A stretch of 64,000 nucleotides of DNA from Candidatus Regiella endosymbiont of Tuberolachnus salignus (lineage in GTDB: Bacteria; Pseudomonadota; Gammaproteobacteria; Enterobacterales; Enterobacteriaceae): positions 2,621,436 to 2,685,435 of the forward strand of contig NZ_OZ026542.1 in assembly GCF_964020115.1 (NCBI RefSeq), written 5' to 3'. Under the pieces are notes generated by a model. It had not been told where the DNA came from. It saw only the letters and a list, made by a program, of their open reading frames with translations, and did no database searches. The position numbers and the translations under genes are program-made. Of this stretch, positions 53,397-64,000 are shown piece after piece; position 1 is the stretch's first letter; every line of letters begins with the position of its first letter.

Positions 53397-54782
53397 GTGC
53401 ATAAATATCAAAAATATAAAGTTGAAGCTCGCGGTTTGATGGTACTTGCAGTCCCTGTCATTATCACCCAGGTTGCTCAAACGGCGATGGGGGTAGTCGA
53501 TACTATTATGGCGGGCTCTTTTAGTGCCACGGATCTGGCTGCGGTGGCCATTGGGACTTCCATTTGGCAGCCGGTGATTTTTTTCGGTAATGGATTGTTG
53601 TTAGCGCTGACTCCCACCATTGCACAACTCAATGGCTCGGGTCGTCGAAATCAGATTGCCTATCAGGTAAGGCAAGGGTTTTGGCTCGCCTGTTTTATTG
53701 CGATTCTGATGATGTTGGTGTTGTATAATAGTCATCATATTATTTATATGATGCATAATATTGATCCTATTTTGGCTGAAAAAGCGGTAGGTTTTATTCG
53801 CGCTATCATGTGGGGGGTGCCGGGCTGTTTGTTTTTTCAGATTTTCCGCAATCAATGCGAAGGATTATCTAAAACTAAACCGGGGATGGTGATTGGTTTT
53901 ATGGGTTTGTTAATCAATATTCCTATTAACTACATTTTTATCTACGGTAAATTAGGCGCTCCCGCGTTGGGGGGAGTCGGTTGTGGTGTTGCTACCGCCA
54001 GTGTTTATTGGGTGATGTTTTTGATGATGTATTGGTATGTTAGCCAAGCCGGCTCTCAACAAGATCTAAAATTAAATAAGGGGTTGAGCTCTCCTGATTG
54101 GAAAGTGATAAAAACGTTAACTTTTCTTGGCTTACCCATTGCCTTGGCGCTATTTTTTGAAACGACTTTATTTGCTGTTGTCGCTTTACTGATTTCTCCC
54201 TTGGGGGTTGTGGCAGTGGCGGGGCATCAAATCGCGCATAGTTTTAGTTCTTTGGTGTTTATGTTACCGATGTCACTGGGTATTGCAGCGACGATTCGCG
54301 TAGGTCATTGCCTGGGAGCAGGTGAGGTAGCACAAGCGAGGGTTTCGGCTTATACCGGTCTTATTGTCGGCTTGATACTGGCTTCATTGAGTGCAATATT
54401 GACTGTTTTTTTTCGTGAGCCTATTGCTTTGCTTTATAACGACGATCCAGCGGTGGTCATTATGGCGTCACATTTGATGATATTTGCCGCTATTTATCAG
54501 ATGTCCGATGCAGTACAGGTTATCGGCAGTGGTGTATTACGGGGATATAAAGACACGCGGTCGATTTTTTTTATTACTTTTATTGCCTATTGGTTATTAG
54601 GTTTATCCAGTGGTTACCTATTGGGTTTGACGGATCATGTTGTTTCGGCCATGGGGCCAACCGGTTTTTGGATTGGTTTTGTTATCGGGTTAACCTTTGC
54701 CGCTGTGATGATATTTTTACGTATTCGTTGGTTGCAAAGACAGTCGCCAGAAGTGACGTTGCAACGTGCTGCTCATCACTAA
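53397..54782 (+). CDS. mdtK: MATE-family multidrug efflux protein MdtK/NorM
   Basis: Na+/H+-coupled drug exporter with 12 TM helices and 461 residues. It closely follows E. coli Mdt[68 protein letters not shown]. The start is GTG ([11 protein letters not shown]), aligned with E. coli MQKYISEA; GGTACAATAGG gives only a weak Shine-Dalgarno. It is divergent from ribE. Confidence 0.95.
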   Translation: MHKYQKYKVEARGLMVLAVPVIITQVAQTAMGVVDTIMAGSFSATDLAAVAIGTSIWQPVIFFGNGLLLALTPTIAQLNGSGRRNQIAYQVRQGFWLACFIAILMMLVLYNSHHIIYMMHNIDPILAEKAVGFIRAIMWGVPGCLFFQIFRNQCEGLSKTKPGMVIGFMGLLINIPINYIFIYGKLGAPALGGVGCGVATASVYWVMFLMMYWYVSQAGSQQDLKLNKGLSSPDWKVIKTLTFLGLPIALALFFETTLFAVVALLISPLGVVAVAGHQIAHSFSSLVFMLPMSLGIAATIRVGHCLGAGEVAQARVSAYTGLIVGLILASLSAILTVFFREPIALLYNDDPAVVIMASHLMIFAAIYQMSDAVQVIGSGVLRGYKDTRSIFFITFIAYWLLGLSSGYLLGLTDHVVSAMGPTGFWIGFVIGLTFAAVMIFLRIRWLQRQSPEVTLQRAAHH

Positions 54783-54795
54783 AATCGTTTGGGCT

Positions 54796-54920
54796 TATAC
54801 CCTTCGCCTTTGAAGTTGCCTTCGGCTGCCAGGGCGTGAGACCGATGAGCGTAGATAGACTACCTGATGAAGTGAACACCCGCAGCCAACGACGCTGCGA
54901 CTTCAAAGGCGGAGGGTATA
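54796..54920. repeat. F1 palindromic element after mdtK
   Basis: Full copy beginning 14 bp after the mdtK stop: TATACCCTTCGCCTTTGAAG on the left, CTTCAAAGGCGGAGGGTATA on the right. Confidence 0.92.
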
Positions 54921-54977
54921 TGGCGTATGAAAATGCGGCAATCAGACAGCCTTTATGATGAAATGATCTTTTTCTTC

Positions 54978-55006
54978 TTGCCAACAGACGAGTAGCTGGT
55001 TAGTAT
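54978..55006 (+). promoter_or_regulatory. Sigma-70 promoter of tRNA-Val
   Basis: TTGCCA (-35) and TAGTAT (-10) are separated by 17 bp, about 40 bp upstream of the mature tRNA. Confidence 0.65.
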
Positions 55007-55045
55007 CCTCTCCCGCTGGCCATGCGTTCGCGGCCAGCGTCTGAT

Positions 55046-55122
55046 GCGTCCGTAGCTCAGTTGGTTAGAGCACCACCTTGACATGGTGGGGGTCGGTGGT
55101 TCGAGTCCACTCGGACGCACCA
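55046..55122 (+). tRNA. valV: tRNA-Val (GAC)
   Basis: A 77-nt tRNA with acceptor stem GCGTCCG/CGGACGC, D-loop AGTTGGTTA, anticodon loop TTGACAT (anticodon GAC, reading GUC/GUU), T-arm GGTGG-TTCGAGT-CCACT and encoded CCA. It appears the same as E. coli valV/valW, which also lie between mdtK and pykF; only one copy is present here. Confidence 0.98.
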
Positions 55123-55289
55123 TTTTTTACTCATTTATGTAAATCAGCTTAATATTAATTTAGCTGGCGATACAAAAATCTTCTGCGCAGTTTTTTCCTT
55201 TGTCACCTATTCTTAGCCATATTAGCCAGGATCCTTTTCGGTTAGCATCAATAGACTTTTTGCAAAACTGCCGTTCGTTTTGTTAACTC

Positions 55290-55404
55290 TATACCCAATG
55301 AATTTCGAGTTACGGCAAGGCGGCCAGGGTGAGCGTAGATAAACTACGTGATTCGGCGAGCACCTGCCGCCAACGCCGCCGTAACTTAAAAGGCGAAGGG
55401 TATA
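55290..55404. repeat. F1 palindromic element upstream of pykF
   Basis: Slightly short copy: TATACCCAATGAATTTCGAG on the left, TTAAAAGGCGAAGGGTATA on the right. It ends ~57 bp before the pykF start. Confidence 0.9.
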
Positions 55405-55461
55405 GGCTAAAGGATCTGTCTGTTGCCTTCTCATCTATTACAACGGGTAGAAAAAGCCGTC

Positions 55462-56925
55462 ATGAAAAAAACTAAAATTGTTTGTACTATCGGTCCTAAA
55501 ACCGAACCCAAGGAAATGCTTACTAAACTGCTGGATGCAGGCATGGATGTGATGCGTTTAAATTTTTCCCATGGTGATCATGAAGAACATCAAAAACGCA
55601 TAGAAACTCTACGGGAAATAATCAAAGAAACTGGCAAAAAAGCCGCTATTTTACTTGATACTAAAGGCCCTGAAATCCGCACCATGACCCTCGAAGGGGG
55701 AAGTGAAGTCCCTTTGGTCACTGGTCAGCACTTTACTTTTACCACTGATCAGACGGTGATAGGTAATGCTCAAAGGGTAGCAGTGACCTATGCAGGATTT
55801 GCCGCTGATCTCAAGGTGGGCAATACGGTACTGGTTGATGATGGTTTGATCAGGATGGAAGTGATCGAAATTACAGAAAAAACCGTGCTGTGTGAAGTAA
55901 AAAACAATGGTTACTTAGGTGAGAATAAAGGCATTAATTTGCCAGGGGTTTCGATTAAGTTACCGGCGCTATCGACAAAGGATGTCTGCGATCTAAAATT
56001 TGGTTGTGAGCAGCAGGTTGATTTTATCGCCGCTTCTTTTATTCGTAAACGTGATGATGTAAAGGCAATACGTGAACATCTGAACAAGCATCAAGGTCAG
56101 CATATCCAAATTATTGCTAAAATTGAGAATCAAGAAGGTCTGAATAATTTTGATGAGATTTTAGAAGAAGCAGATGGGATCATGGTTGCCCGCGGCGATT
56201 TAGGGGTGGAGATCCCGATTGAAGAAGTGATTGTTGCGCAGAAAATGATGATTAAAAAATGTAACCGCGCGCGTAAAGTGGTGATCACCGCCACTCAGAT
56301 GCTTGATTCAATGACTAAGAATCCACGACCGACACGTGCCGAAGCGGGGGATGTGGCCAACGCCATTTTGGACGGAACCGATGCGGTGATGTTGTCAGGT
56401 GAAAGTGCTAAAGGTGCCTACCCGATAGAATCCGCGGTGATGATGGCAACGATTTGTGAGAGAACAGATCGTATTATGAAAAGTCGGATTGGAACATTAA
56501 ATAGCCAATGTAATGGGGGGGGGAGCGAGAAGAGTAAAGATTATGTTATGGGGGTGACTGAAGCCGTTTGTCGTGGTGCGGTAGAAATAGCGGAAAAACT
56601 CAAGGCGAAGCTGATAGTGGTTGCTACTGAAGGTGGAAAATCCGCCAGAGCGGTACGTAAATATTTTCCTACGGCCTGTATTTTAGCGCTGACAACCAAT
56701 GAACGTACTGCACGTCAGCTTATTTTAACCAAGGGTGTGATCCCACAATGTCTCGATAGCATTGCCTCTACTGATGATTTCTATCGCATAGGCAAACAAG
56801 CCGCTTTGGCTAGAGGTCTGGATAAAGAGGATACCGTGATTATGGTATCAGGCGCATTAGTACAGAGCGGCACCACCAATACCTCTTCCGTTCACCGTCT
56901 ATCAGATGAAAAAAATGCTATGTAA
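55462..56925 (+). CDS. pykF: Pyruvate kinase I
   Basis: Glycolytic enzyme making pyruvate and ATP from PEP. The 487-residue protein starts [16 protein letters not shown] and has [21 protein letters not shown], the active-site Lys and Mg ligands in IAKIENQEG and [11 protein letters not shown], and the C-terminal allosteric domain. It is ~17 residues longer than E. coli PykF, through an insertion ([20 protein letters not shown]) before [10 protein letters not shown]. That insertion contains a run of nine Gs at 56515-56523. The start was set by family match; upstream in-frame codons are not conserved. It is followed by lpp as in E. coli. Confidence 0.96.
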   Translation: MKKTKIVCTIGPKTEPKEMLTKLLDAGMDVMRLNFSHGDHEEHQKRIETLREIIKETGKKAAILLDTKGPEIRTMTLEGGSEVPLVTGQHFTFTTDQTVIGNAQRVAVTYAGFAADLKVGNTVLVDDGLIRMEVIEITEKTVLCEVKNNGYLGENKGINLPGVSIKLPALSTKDVCDLKFGCEQQVDFIAASFIRKRDDVKAIREHLNKHQGQHIQIIAKIENQEGLNNFDEILEEADGIMVARGDLGVEIPIEEVIVAQKMMIKKCNRARKVVITATQMLDSMTKNPRPTRAEAGDVANAILDGTDAVMLSGESAKGAYPIESAVMMATICERTDRIMKSRIGTLNSQCNGGGSEKSKDYVMGVTEAVCRGAVEIAEKLKAKLIVVATEGGKSARAVRKYFPTACILALTTNERTARQLILTKGVIPQCLDSIASTDDFYRIGKQAALARGLDKEDTVIMVSGALVQSGTTNTSSVHRLSDEKNAM

Positions 56926-56929
56926 AAAA

Positions 56930-56960
56930 ACGATGCAAAAAAAACTTTGTGCAATACTTA
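56930..56960 (+). promoter_or_regulatory. lpp promoter region
   Basis: ACTTTGTGCAATACTTAATAACGC closely resembles the E. coli lpp promoter core in short blocks, with CAATACT in the -10 position (TAATACT in E. coli). Confidence 0.6.
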
Positions 56961-57002
56961 ATAACGCTAGACAAAGATTAACTTAATCTGAGGGTGTTAA
57001 TC

Positions 57003-57239
57003 ATGAAAATGACGCAACTTGTTTTTGGCACAATAATACTATCTTCTACTCTATTGGCCGGTTGTTCCAACCATGCTGAGATTGAGAAGTTGTCCTCTGA
57101 TGTTCAGATGTTAAACTCTAAGGTAGATCAAATCAGTGGAGAGATGAGTACAGTACGTTCTGAGGTACAAGAGCTGAAAAGAGACACCTCACAGCAAAAA
57201 CAACGTTTGAACAATAAAGCCCATTCTTATAGAAAATAA
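57003..57239 (+). CDS. lpp: Major outer-membrane (Braun) lipoprotein Lpp
   Basis: Abundant trimeric lipoprotein tethering the outer membrane to peptidoglycan. The 78-residue precursor has a signal peptide with lipobox LLAGC (Cys21), a heptad coiled coil ([16 protein letters not shown]) and C-terminal Lys78 in SYRK for peptidoglycan attachment; the length equals E. coli Lpp. The ATG after GAGGGTG was chosen. A terminator follows. It normally lies beside ldtE; here 5.4 kb of acquired DNA separate them. Confidence 0.97.
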   Translation: MKMTQLVFGTIILSSTLLAGCSNHAEIEKLSSDVQMLNSKVDQISGEMSTVRSEVQELKRDTSQQKQRLNNKAHSYRK

Positions 57240-57265
57240 CCTCATTTTGGATAGGGTAAATAATA

Positions 57266-57288
57266 GCGCACTCAGTGCGCTTTTTTAT
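57266..57288 (+). terminator. lpp intrinsic terminator
   Basis: GCGCACT/AGTGCGC hairpin with a single-C loop, followed by TTTTTTATTTT, 27 bp after the stop. Confidence 0.9.
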
Positions 57289-57430
57289 TTTGTAATATCC
57301 TTACTTGATATGAATTCAAGGATTCAGGGTTATAATTAATCTGTTTTTTGCCATTAGCCTACATCCTTTTTAAATTCGTAAACTATCTGAATATAGGCAA
57401 TTACACCATTTTCATGGTTGGTTATACAGG

Positions 57431-59659
57431 CTAATCTTCTATCTCTAGCTTATTTTTCCTTTTCCTATATCCATCATACTCTAACTTATACTCTCTTATA
57501 TCAGCTTCAAGCTTTTTAATCGTTATTTCTAATTCTTCGATTTTAACTTCTGTCTCATCATAATCTTTATCCAATGCTTCCATACTAGTTTTAATATATT
57601 CAAGCTTTTTAATCGTTGTCTTTAATACATCGATTTCGTTTTTTGCCTTAGAAGAATTATCTCTGAATTTTTCTATTTTCTTTTTAAGAGTTTCAATCTC
57701 TATGTTTAATTCTCTGATTATACCTTCCTTAGAAAAGCCAATGTTGAATTCTTCTGTACTACTCTTAAATTTTTCAATCCATTGATTGTATTCATCAATT
57801 TCATTTTCTTCTTTAGCAGAATCAGTGCTCAATTTTTTTATACTATCTTCAAGATGTTTAATTCTTGTATTTAATTTTTCGATTTCATGTTCAGGATTAG
57901 AATAATGAATATTCAAATGTTTGATAATATCTGGTTCAGCTTCTTTCTTAATAAGTAAATCTGCTTTTATCTCTTGGTATTCTATATCGCGGATACGATT
58001 ATCATCATTATATTCTTTCAGTTCATTTTTCAGTTTTGATAATTTATTTTCTGCGGCAAATATCTTTTTCCTTGAATATTCTAGTTTTTTTATCATTACT
58101 TCATATTCGTCATCTTTCGATAAAGTAGACTCAGAAGGAGCTATTTTTTCGCATGTACTTCTTGTTTGTGCTATAAAGTCTTTAGGTCTTAATTTTTCAT
58201 TATATAGCACCATTATTTCACTAAAGTTAATTTCGTCCCTTACATCGGGATAAGGGGCATCCGGTGCGTTCAGAAAATCCAGCATTGCCTTCCCTTCAGC
58301 AGTATTTGAATTCGGAGGCTCGCTGCTTGGCAATGGCGGTGGGTTATCTGAATGAGTCTCTTTAGCCTCTGTTTTCGGCAAAATTCTAGTGCCACCGGCT
58401 AATGGGTTATAGCCAGATTCAAAGCGTTCAGAGTTAGCTCTCAGTATTTTCTTCTCTTTTTCAGTAGTATCAGTCGTTAGCATTGTTTGTATAAAAGGGG
58501 AACGTTTTACAGATTGTGTTGATTTTGGGTATGTCACATGCTCAGCAGGAGTTGGGCTGCTTGGTGCCAGATCGTTTAATGAAGCAGGTTGGCTCCCACT
58601 CTCATAGCCAGATTCAGTTCCCGGTATTCTCTGCCCTTCGGCAGTATTTGAATAAGAAGACTGCCTGCTTAGCAGACGTTCTACTTTTTTTGTAGGTATT
58701 CCCTCAAAAAAAGTCCCGGCACGGTTTAACTTATGATTGTTCTTTTGCAGGGAACTTGTTGAAACGGATGTTTCCATTTTTATCGACTGAGTTCTATGTG
58801 GACTATCTTTATATGAATTAAGTTTTTTTTCTAATTGAGGAAAAATAAGTTCAGCTCGACTAATTGGTATTCCCTTGTTACAGGCAGCTATATTTAAAGG
58901 TATTCCCTGATAAAAAGTCCCGACACGGTTTAACTCATGATTGTTCTTTTGCAGGGAATTTGTTGAAACGGATGTTTCCATTTTTATCGACTGAGTTCTA
59001 TGTGGACTATCTTTATATGAATTAAGTTTTTTTTCTAATTGAGGAAAAATAAGTTCAGCTCGACTAATTGGTATTCCCTCGTTACAGGCAGCTATATTTA
59101 AAGGTATTCCCTGATAAAAAGTCCCGACACGGTTTAACTCATGATTGTTCTTTTGCAGGGAATTTGTTGAAACGGATGTTTCCATTTTTATCGACTGAGT
59201 TCTATGTGGACTATCTTTTCGACTAATTGGTATTCCCTCGTTACAGGCAGCTATATTTGAAGGTATTCCCTGATAAAAAGTCCCGGCACGGTTTAACTCA
59301 TGATTGTTCTTTTGCAGGGAATTTGTTGAAACGGATGTTTCCATTTTTATCGACTGAGTTCTATGTGGACTATCTTTTCGACTAATTGGTATTCCCTCGT
59401 TACAGGCAGCTATATTTGAAGGTATTCCCTGATAAAAAGTCCCGGCACGGTTTAACTTATGGTTGTTCTTTTTCTGGAAATCTGTTGGACTGGATGCATG
59501 AGATTCACTCACCTGCCGAGTTGCGAATGGACGATCTGGATCATTGGATGTAAATTTTATTTGTTTTAATCCCAGAGAAGAAGTCTCGTCTTCGGGTGTG
59601 TTAGTATAATGATTCTTAATCTGAACTGTTTGGTTAGTAGAGTCTAAACTTTTTGTCAT
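57431..59659 (-). CDS. Tandem-repeat and coiled-coil protein, putative effector
   Basis: No family recognised. The 742-residue protein has a polar N-terminus (1-60), then five repeats (~61-322) of a unit starting QKNNHELNRAGTFYQGIP and containing NIAACNEGIPISR and DSPHRTQSIKMETSVSTNS. Units 1 and 2 are ~53 residues; units 3 and 4 are ~69, through an added AELIFPQLEKKLNSYK; the fifth is partial. A Ser/Pro-rich middle (~330-490) has two SNTAEG motifs, and the C-terminus (~530-742) is highly charged heptad coiled coil. There is no signal peptide. The lpp-ldtE location, AT-rich DNA and repeats suggest an acquired host-directed effector; the secretion route is inferred. Confidence 0.72.
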   Translation of the reverse strand: MTKSLDSTNQTVQIKNHYTNTPEDETSSLGLKQIKFTSNDPDRPFATRQVSESHASSPTDFQKKNNHKLNRAGTFYQGIPSNIAACNEGIPISRKDSPHRTQSIKMETSVSTNSLQKNNHELNRAGTFYQGIPSNIAACNEGIPISRKDSPHRTQSIKMETSVSTNSLQKNNHELNRVGTFYQGIPLNIAACNEGIPISRAELIFPQLEKKLNSYKDSPHRTQSIKMETSVSTNSLQKNNHELNRVGTFYQGIPLNIAACNKGIPISRAELIFPQLEKKLNSYKDSPHRTQSIKMETSVSTSSLQKNNHKLNRAGTFFEGIPTKKVERLLSRQSSYSNTAEGQRIPGTESGYESGSQPASLNDLAPSSPTPAEHVTYPKSTQSVKRSPFIQTMLTTDTTEKEKKILRANSERFESGYNPLAGGTRILPKTEAKETHSDNPPPLPSSEPPNSNTAEGKAMLDFLNAPDAPYPDVRDEINFSEIMVLYNEKLRPKDFIAQTRSTCEKIAPSESTLSKDDEYEVMIKKLEYSRKKIFAAENKLSKLKNELKEYNDDNRIRDIEYQEIKADLLIKKEAEPDIIKHLNIHYSNPEHEIEKLNTRIKHLEDSIKKLSTDSAKEENEIDEYNQWIEKFKSSTEEFNIGFSKEGIIRELNIEIETLKKKIEKFRDNSSKAKNEIDVLKTTIKKLEYIKTSMEALDKDYDETEVKIEELEITIKKLEADIREYKLEYDGYRKRKNKLEIED
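58694..59479 (-). repeat. In-frame tandem DNA repeats of the 742-residue protein
   Basis: Four and a half repeats of ~159 or ~207 bp. Units 1-2 and 3-4 form near-identical pairs at DNA level, with only scattered base changes, so expansion is recent. The 48-bp difference is the AELIFPQLEKKLNSYK block. Confidence 0.92.
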
Positions 59660-59717
59660 GATATTTTTTCCTGATGAAATGATTTTTATATGGATAGTTA
59701 TATGGAAGAGATAATAA

Positions 59718-59729
59718 AGATTAAATAAT
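59718..59729 (-). promoter_or_regulatory. Shared upstream box ATTATTTAATCT
   Basis: Identical to the box at 41662-41673 and also 59 nt upstream of its gene's start codon. Speculative promoter element. Confidence 0.35.
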
Positions 59730-60084
59730 ATTTTTTCTTGTAAAAAACGGCCACTTAAAATAATTTTGAAAAGATGAAATAAATTAAATTGTCAATTTTA
59801 TTATTTTATTTACAAAAATTTTTAAAATATAACATTAATATAAAAAATAGAAAGAATTATAAAATTTTTATATTATTCATTTTAAATAAGAGGTGTTTTT
59901 TGATAGCGATAGATAATAAACTCTGTAGGATACCGATCAATTATTATCATTAATTCATATGAATAATATAAGTGAATTAATTAAAAATTTTCACAAAGGA
60001 AATAATGTATGCATTTAGGTCAATGTCAGCACAATGCCAGTGGTGGTGTACAGCTCCTTTCTAGTATGGCATAGGTGTTATAAA
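59730..60084. other. AT-rich gene-free stretch
   Basis: Very AT-rich DNA upstream of the 742-residue protein gene. I see no ORF, RNA or repeat that I can support here. Confidence 0.6.
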
Positions 60085-60150
60085 TTGATGTATAATTCAG
60101 TGATGAATTATCCCTTAAAATTCCGCCAACTAAGCCAGCGACTAAAATAA
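60085..60150 (+). pseudogene. Relic of an IS630-family transposase start
   Basis: ATG at 60103 opens MNYPLKFRQLSQRLK-stop, matching MTYPLKFRQHVL of the IS630 relic at 8755-9252, and the upstream bases (TTGATGTATAATTCAGTG) also resemble that gene's leader. Only the first few codons survive. Confidence 0.5.
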
Positions 60151-60229
60151 ATCGCGCCGCGTTGCTCCTTGATGTGGAAACCTATCAAAAGCGGAGCTTA
60201 TCTCAATACTCACTTTGTTAACAGTGCCA

Positions 60230-60358
60230 TATACCCTTTGCCTTTGAAGCCGCCGCGTTGTTGGCTGCGAGCCCTCGCCCGAATCACGTAGATCTGTCTA
60301 CGCTCATTGGGTCTCACGCCCTGGCTGCCTAGCGGCGGCTTCAAAGGCAAAGGGTATA
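60230..60358. repeat. F1 palindromic element after the ldtE 3' fragment
   Basis: Full copy: TATACCCTTTGCCTTTGAAG on the left, CTTCAAAGGCAAAGGGTATA on the right, a near-perfect inverted pair. It ends 9 bp from the original ldtE stop. Confidence 0.93.
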
Positions 60359-60366
60359 TTGTTCGC

Positions 60367-60560
60367 TCAGTCCAGCGTCAAGTTTAATGCAGCTATTTCG
60401 GGCTGTTTAATCTGCTCAACCCCGGTCTTATTAACCCTCACTGGCATGCCGGATCGGCGGGTTATGGCTTGTTTGACTTTGGCTGCATCGGTTTGAGGAT
60501 CATCGATAAATTTCTGCACGGCATCGCTGAGTGCAATCGGCATGGTTTGTGGGTTATCAC
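60367..60560 (-). pseudogene. ldtE: 3' fragment of ldtE beyond the IS21 insertion
   Basis: On the minus strand the frame reads NPQTMPIALSDAVQKF...ITRRSGMPVRV... to TGA at 60367-60369. It aligns with the C-terminal tail of E. coli LdtE/YnhG (NVQTMPYTLPAGF, ALYRRAGYPVSV). Joining it to the 5' part at 62693, with one TSD copy removed, gives an uninterrupted ESD-NPQTMP. About 62 residues are thus detached from the main gene. Confidence 0.9.
60557..60560. repeat. Target site duplication of IS21 copy 2, left
   Basis: TCAC directly left of the IS terminus, repeated at 62693-62696 on the right. Confidence 0.85.
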
Positions 60561-60616
60561 TGTCAACGCTACTTTAGATTGACCACTTTTTGCTACTTTA
60601 AAATGTCCAGTTTTTG

Positions 60617-62604
<1,988 letters not shown>

Positions 62605-62664
62605 GGCTTTGTCACCACAAAGGAAACTGCATTCTGGCTTGAGTGGACAAATTAAATTAGCAAT

Positions 62665-63468
62665 TTACGGTCTTTTATCATTAGCGCTGACATCACTCTC
62701 GTGCACTGATAACGGTTGATGTACTTCGATATAGCGTTGCCCATTGGGTTCAATGGAAAATTTAATCGGCTGGTTAATGACTTGCACGCGAGTGTCTTTC
62801 GCTACGCTGTGAAATAAGGCTTTAATGTCTGCTGGACGTAATCGAATACAACCTGAGCTCACCCGCAGTCCAATGCCAAAATTCGCATTGGTGCCGTGGA
62901 TCAAATATTCCCCTCGTCCAGCGGCGAGGCGCAGAGCAAATAGCCCCATGGGATTTTTTTCCCCGGCCGGCATCACAGCAGGTAAAACTTTGCCTTTTGC
63001 TAAATACCGTTGACGCATACTGGCGGTGGGTGTCCACGTGGGATTGGGAATTTTTTGGCTAATTGAGGTGGTCATGATAGGGGTGTTGAGCCCCCGCATA
63101 CCGATACCGATAGGGTAGACGACCACGGTTCCTGCTCCAGGTGGATAATAATACAGGCGTAATTCAGCAAGATTAATAATGATGCCTCTGCGTTCTGTGT
63201 CTGGCAGTAACATTTGACTCGGGATGGTTAATCGTGAGCCGGGATCGGGCAAATAAGGATCCGTGCCAGGGTTGGCTTCGAACATGTTTAATAAACCGAT
63301 TTTGTACTTAGCCGCTATCGCTTCAAGAGGACGACCATCATCTTGTACGGTAACAATATGGTTTTCACCAATTAAACGGCCAGAATCGGAGGGGAGAGGG
63401 TATTCGGTTGCTGCGACGTAAAGACTAAAAGCGAAGGAGATGAATATCAGTATTATTTTCATATTCAA
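62665..63468 (-). CDS. ldtE: L,D-transpeptidase LdtE (YnhG), C-terminally truncated by IS21
   Basis: Periplasmic YkuD-type transpeptidase forming 3-3 peptidoglycan cross-links. It has a signal peptide (1-~20), a LysM-like segment ([21 protein letters not shown]), then the YkuD domain with [13 protein letters not shown], His191 (YLIHGT) and catalytic Cys207 ([10 protein letters not shown]). The last native residue before the IS is near Asp259; the final VSANDKRP is read from the IS end. The catalytic domain is complete, so activity may persist. It follows lpp in E. coli, as it did here before the insertions. Confidence 0.93.
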   Translation of the reverse strand: MNMKIILIFISFAFSLYVAATEYPLPSDSGRLIGENHIVTVQDDGRPLEAIAAKYKIGLLNMFEANPGTDPYLPDPGSRLTIPSQMLLPDTERRGIIINLAELRLYYYPPGAGTVVVYPIGIGMRGLNTPIMTTSISQKIPNPTWTPTASMRQRYLAKGKVLPAVMPAGEKNPMGLFALRLAAGRGEYLIHGTNANFGIGLRVSSGCIRLRPADIKALFHSVAKDTRVQVINQPIKFSIEPNGQRYIEVHQPLSVHESDVSANDKRP

Positions 63469-63544
63469 TTCCTCTCTTTATGAAGAGTTTGTTATATGAA
63501 ATTTTAGCTTAGCATATACTTCTTCTATTGACCGCATCTAAGCC

Positions 63545-63590
63545 CATACCCTTCGTCTTTCGAGTTACGGCGGCGTTGTCTGCTCGCACA
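63545..63590. repeat. Partial F1 element
   Basis: Left arm only: ATACCCTTCGTCTTTCGAG, then GGCGGCGTTGTCTGC; no right arm follows. It lies upstream of ldtE in the gap before the last gene; the rest of the gap is AT-rich and otherwise empty. Confidence 0.7.
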
Positions 63591-63716
63591 TCTTTCTTTC
63601 CGCTGATGCCTGGTTGGTCTGGCTGTTTTATCTTTTGTGAAAAATAAAATAGTTTTATTAGAAACTAAATTATATTATAATGATTTTATTTAATAATAAT
63701 ATCATTGGTAATTAAT

Positions 63717-64000
63717 ATGACTGTAATAACTCAGCAGCCTGCTTTTGTTCCTGCTACTACTTTTTCTCCTGCCCCTGTTCCTATTGCTGATTTTGCTTCT
63801 TCTTCTTCCCCTTCTCCTCTTTATTCTCTTGTGGGGGTTAGAAATACCGCTGACGATCCGCCGTCGGAGCCTGTTGTTAATCGCCAGCTACAGCCATCTC
63901 CTCCCGCTGACGCTCCTCCGTCGGAGAGAGTGTATTCTAATAATAGAAACTCTAACGATTGTTGTACCCTGCCTGAAGATCCGTGTGGGCAAGTAGTGTG
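63717..64000 (+). CDS. Pro/Ser-rich N-terminus of an unknown protein (partial)
   Basis: An open frame from ATG to the end of the window (94 codons plus two bases, no stop): MTVITQQPAFVPATTFSPAP..., rich in Pro, Ser and Ala, with two related DDPPSEP / DAPPSER motifs. There is no signal peptide. The leader is AT-rich with a weak Shine-Dalgarno (TTGGTAATTA). The low-complexity polar N-terminus and AT-rich upstream DNA resemble the putative effectors here, but without the remainder no function can be given. Confidence 0.6.
   Translation, partial: MTVITQQPAFVPATTFSPAPVPIADFASSSSPSPLYSLVGVRNTADDPPSEPVVNRQLQPSPPADAPPSERVYSNNRNSNDCCTLPEDPCGQVV

Noticed and set aside
58694..59479. Regular repeats suggesting a CRISPR array
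   Set aside because: The units are 159-207 bp, contiguous, in frame and lack short repeats with unique spacers; no cas gene is nearby.

Overview
This window looks like part of the chromosome of a host-restricted, facultative insect endosymbiont of the Enterobacterales. The best guess is a 'Candidatus Regiella insecticola'-like aphid symbiont. That guess is from memory of the lineage, not from a search. The housekeeping proteins are close to E. coli/Yersinia orthologues, but gene order is broken into short conserved blocks, several neighbours are missing, and the spaces between genes are packed with small palindromic repeats, IS remnants and putative type III effector genes.

Layout. 0.1-6.6 kb: a giant toxin gene (ankyrin-like repeats, C80 self-cleaving protease, TcdA/TcdB-like pore region, RTX end) cut at its 3' end by an IS21-family element (6.6-8.75 kb), then a gutted IS630 transposase. 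9.4-18.5 kb: clpP, clpX, lon, ppiD, ybaV-like and queC, the usual enteric block but without tig, hupB and ybaW. 19.6-21.6 kb: cpxRA. 21.9-34 kb: macAB, clpSA, infA, aat, cydC, cydD and trxB. 34.1-40.1 kb: rpoD, dnaG, rpsU, folB and tsaD. 40.2-47.2 kb: an AT-rich accessory stretch with a membrane protein, a leucine-rich-repeat protein, pabB, two putative T3SS effectors (one with the SifA-type WEKI..FF and WxxxE signatures) and a broken pentapeptide-repeat gene. 47.4-57.3 kb: hrpA, ydgD-like, ribE, mdtK, tRNA-Val(GAC), pykF and lpp. 57.4-63.5 kb: a tandem-repeat coiled-coil protein and a second IS21 copy, lodged between lpp and ldtE; this IS splits ldtE with a 4-bp target duplication. 63.7 kb to the end: the start of a Pro/Ser-rich protein.

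The most striking feature is the repeat population. One ~120-bp palindromic family (called F1 here; TATACCC...GGGTATA ends) occurs about 22 times as full or partial copies, and three further small inverted-repeat families (F2-F4) are interspersed. F1 copies have become part of genes. One sits in frame inside aat and adds 40 residues. Others supply the final residues and stop codon of dnaG, folB, ydgD, trxB and aat; three unrelated proteins therefore all end in YTHSP. One also provides the apparent ribosome binding site of cydD. One F2 copy is nested inside an F1 copy at a TA, which suggests mobilisation by an IS630/mariner-type transposase.

Functionally the core retains protein quality control (ClpP/X/A/S, Lon, PpiD, CpxAR), cytochrome bd assembly (CydDC), MacAB efflux and the RpoD/DnaG/RpsU block. 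The accessory part encodes a toxin and a set of likely host-directed effectors.
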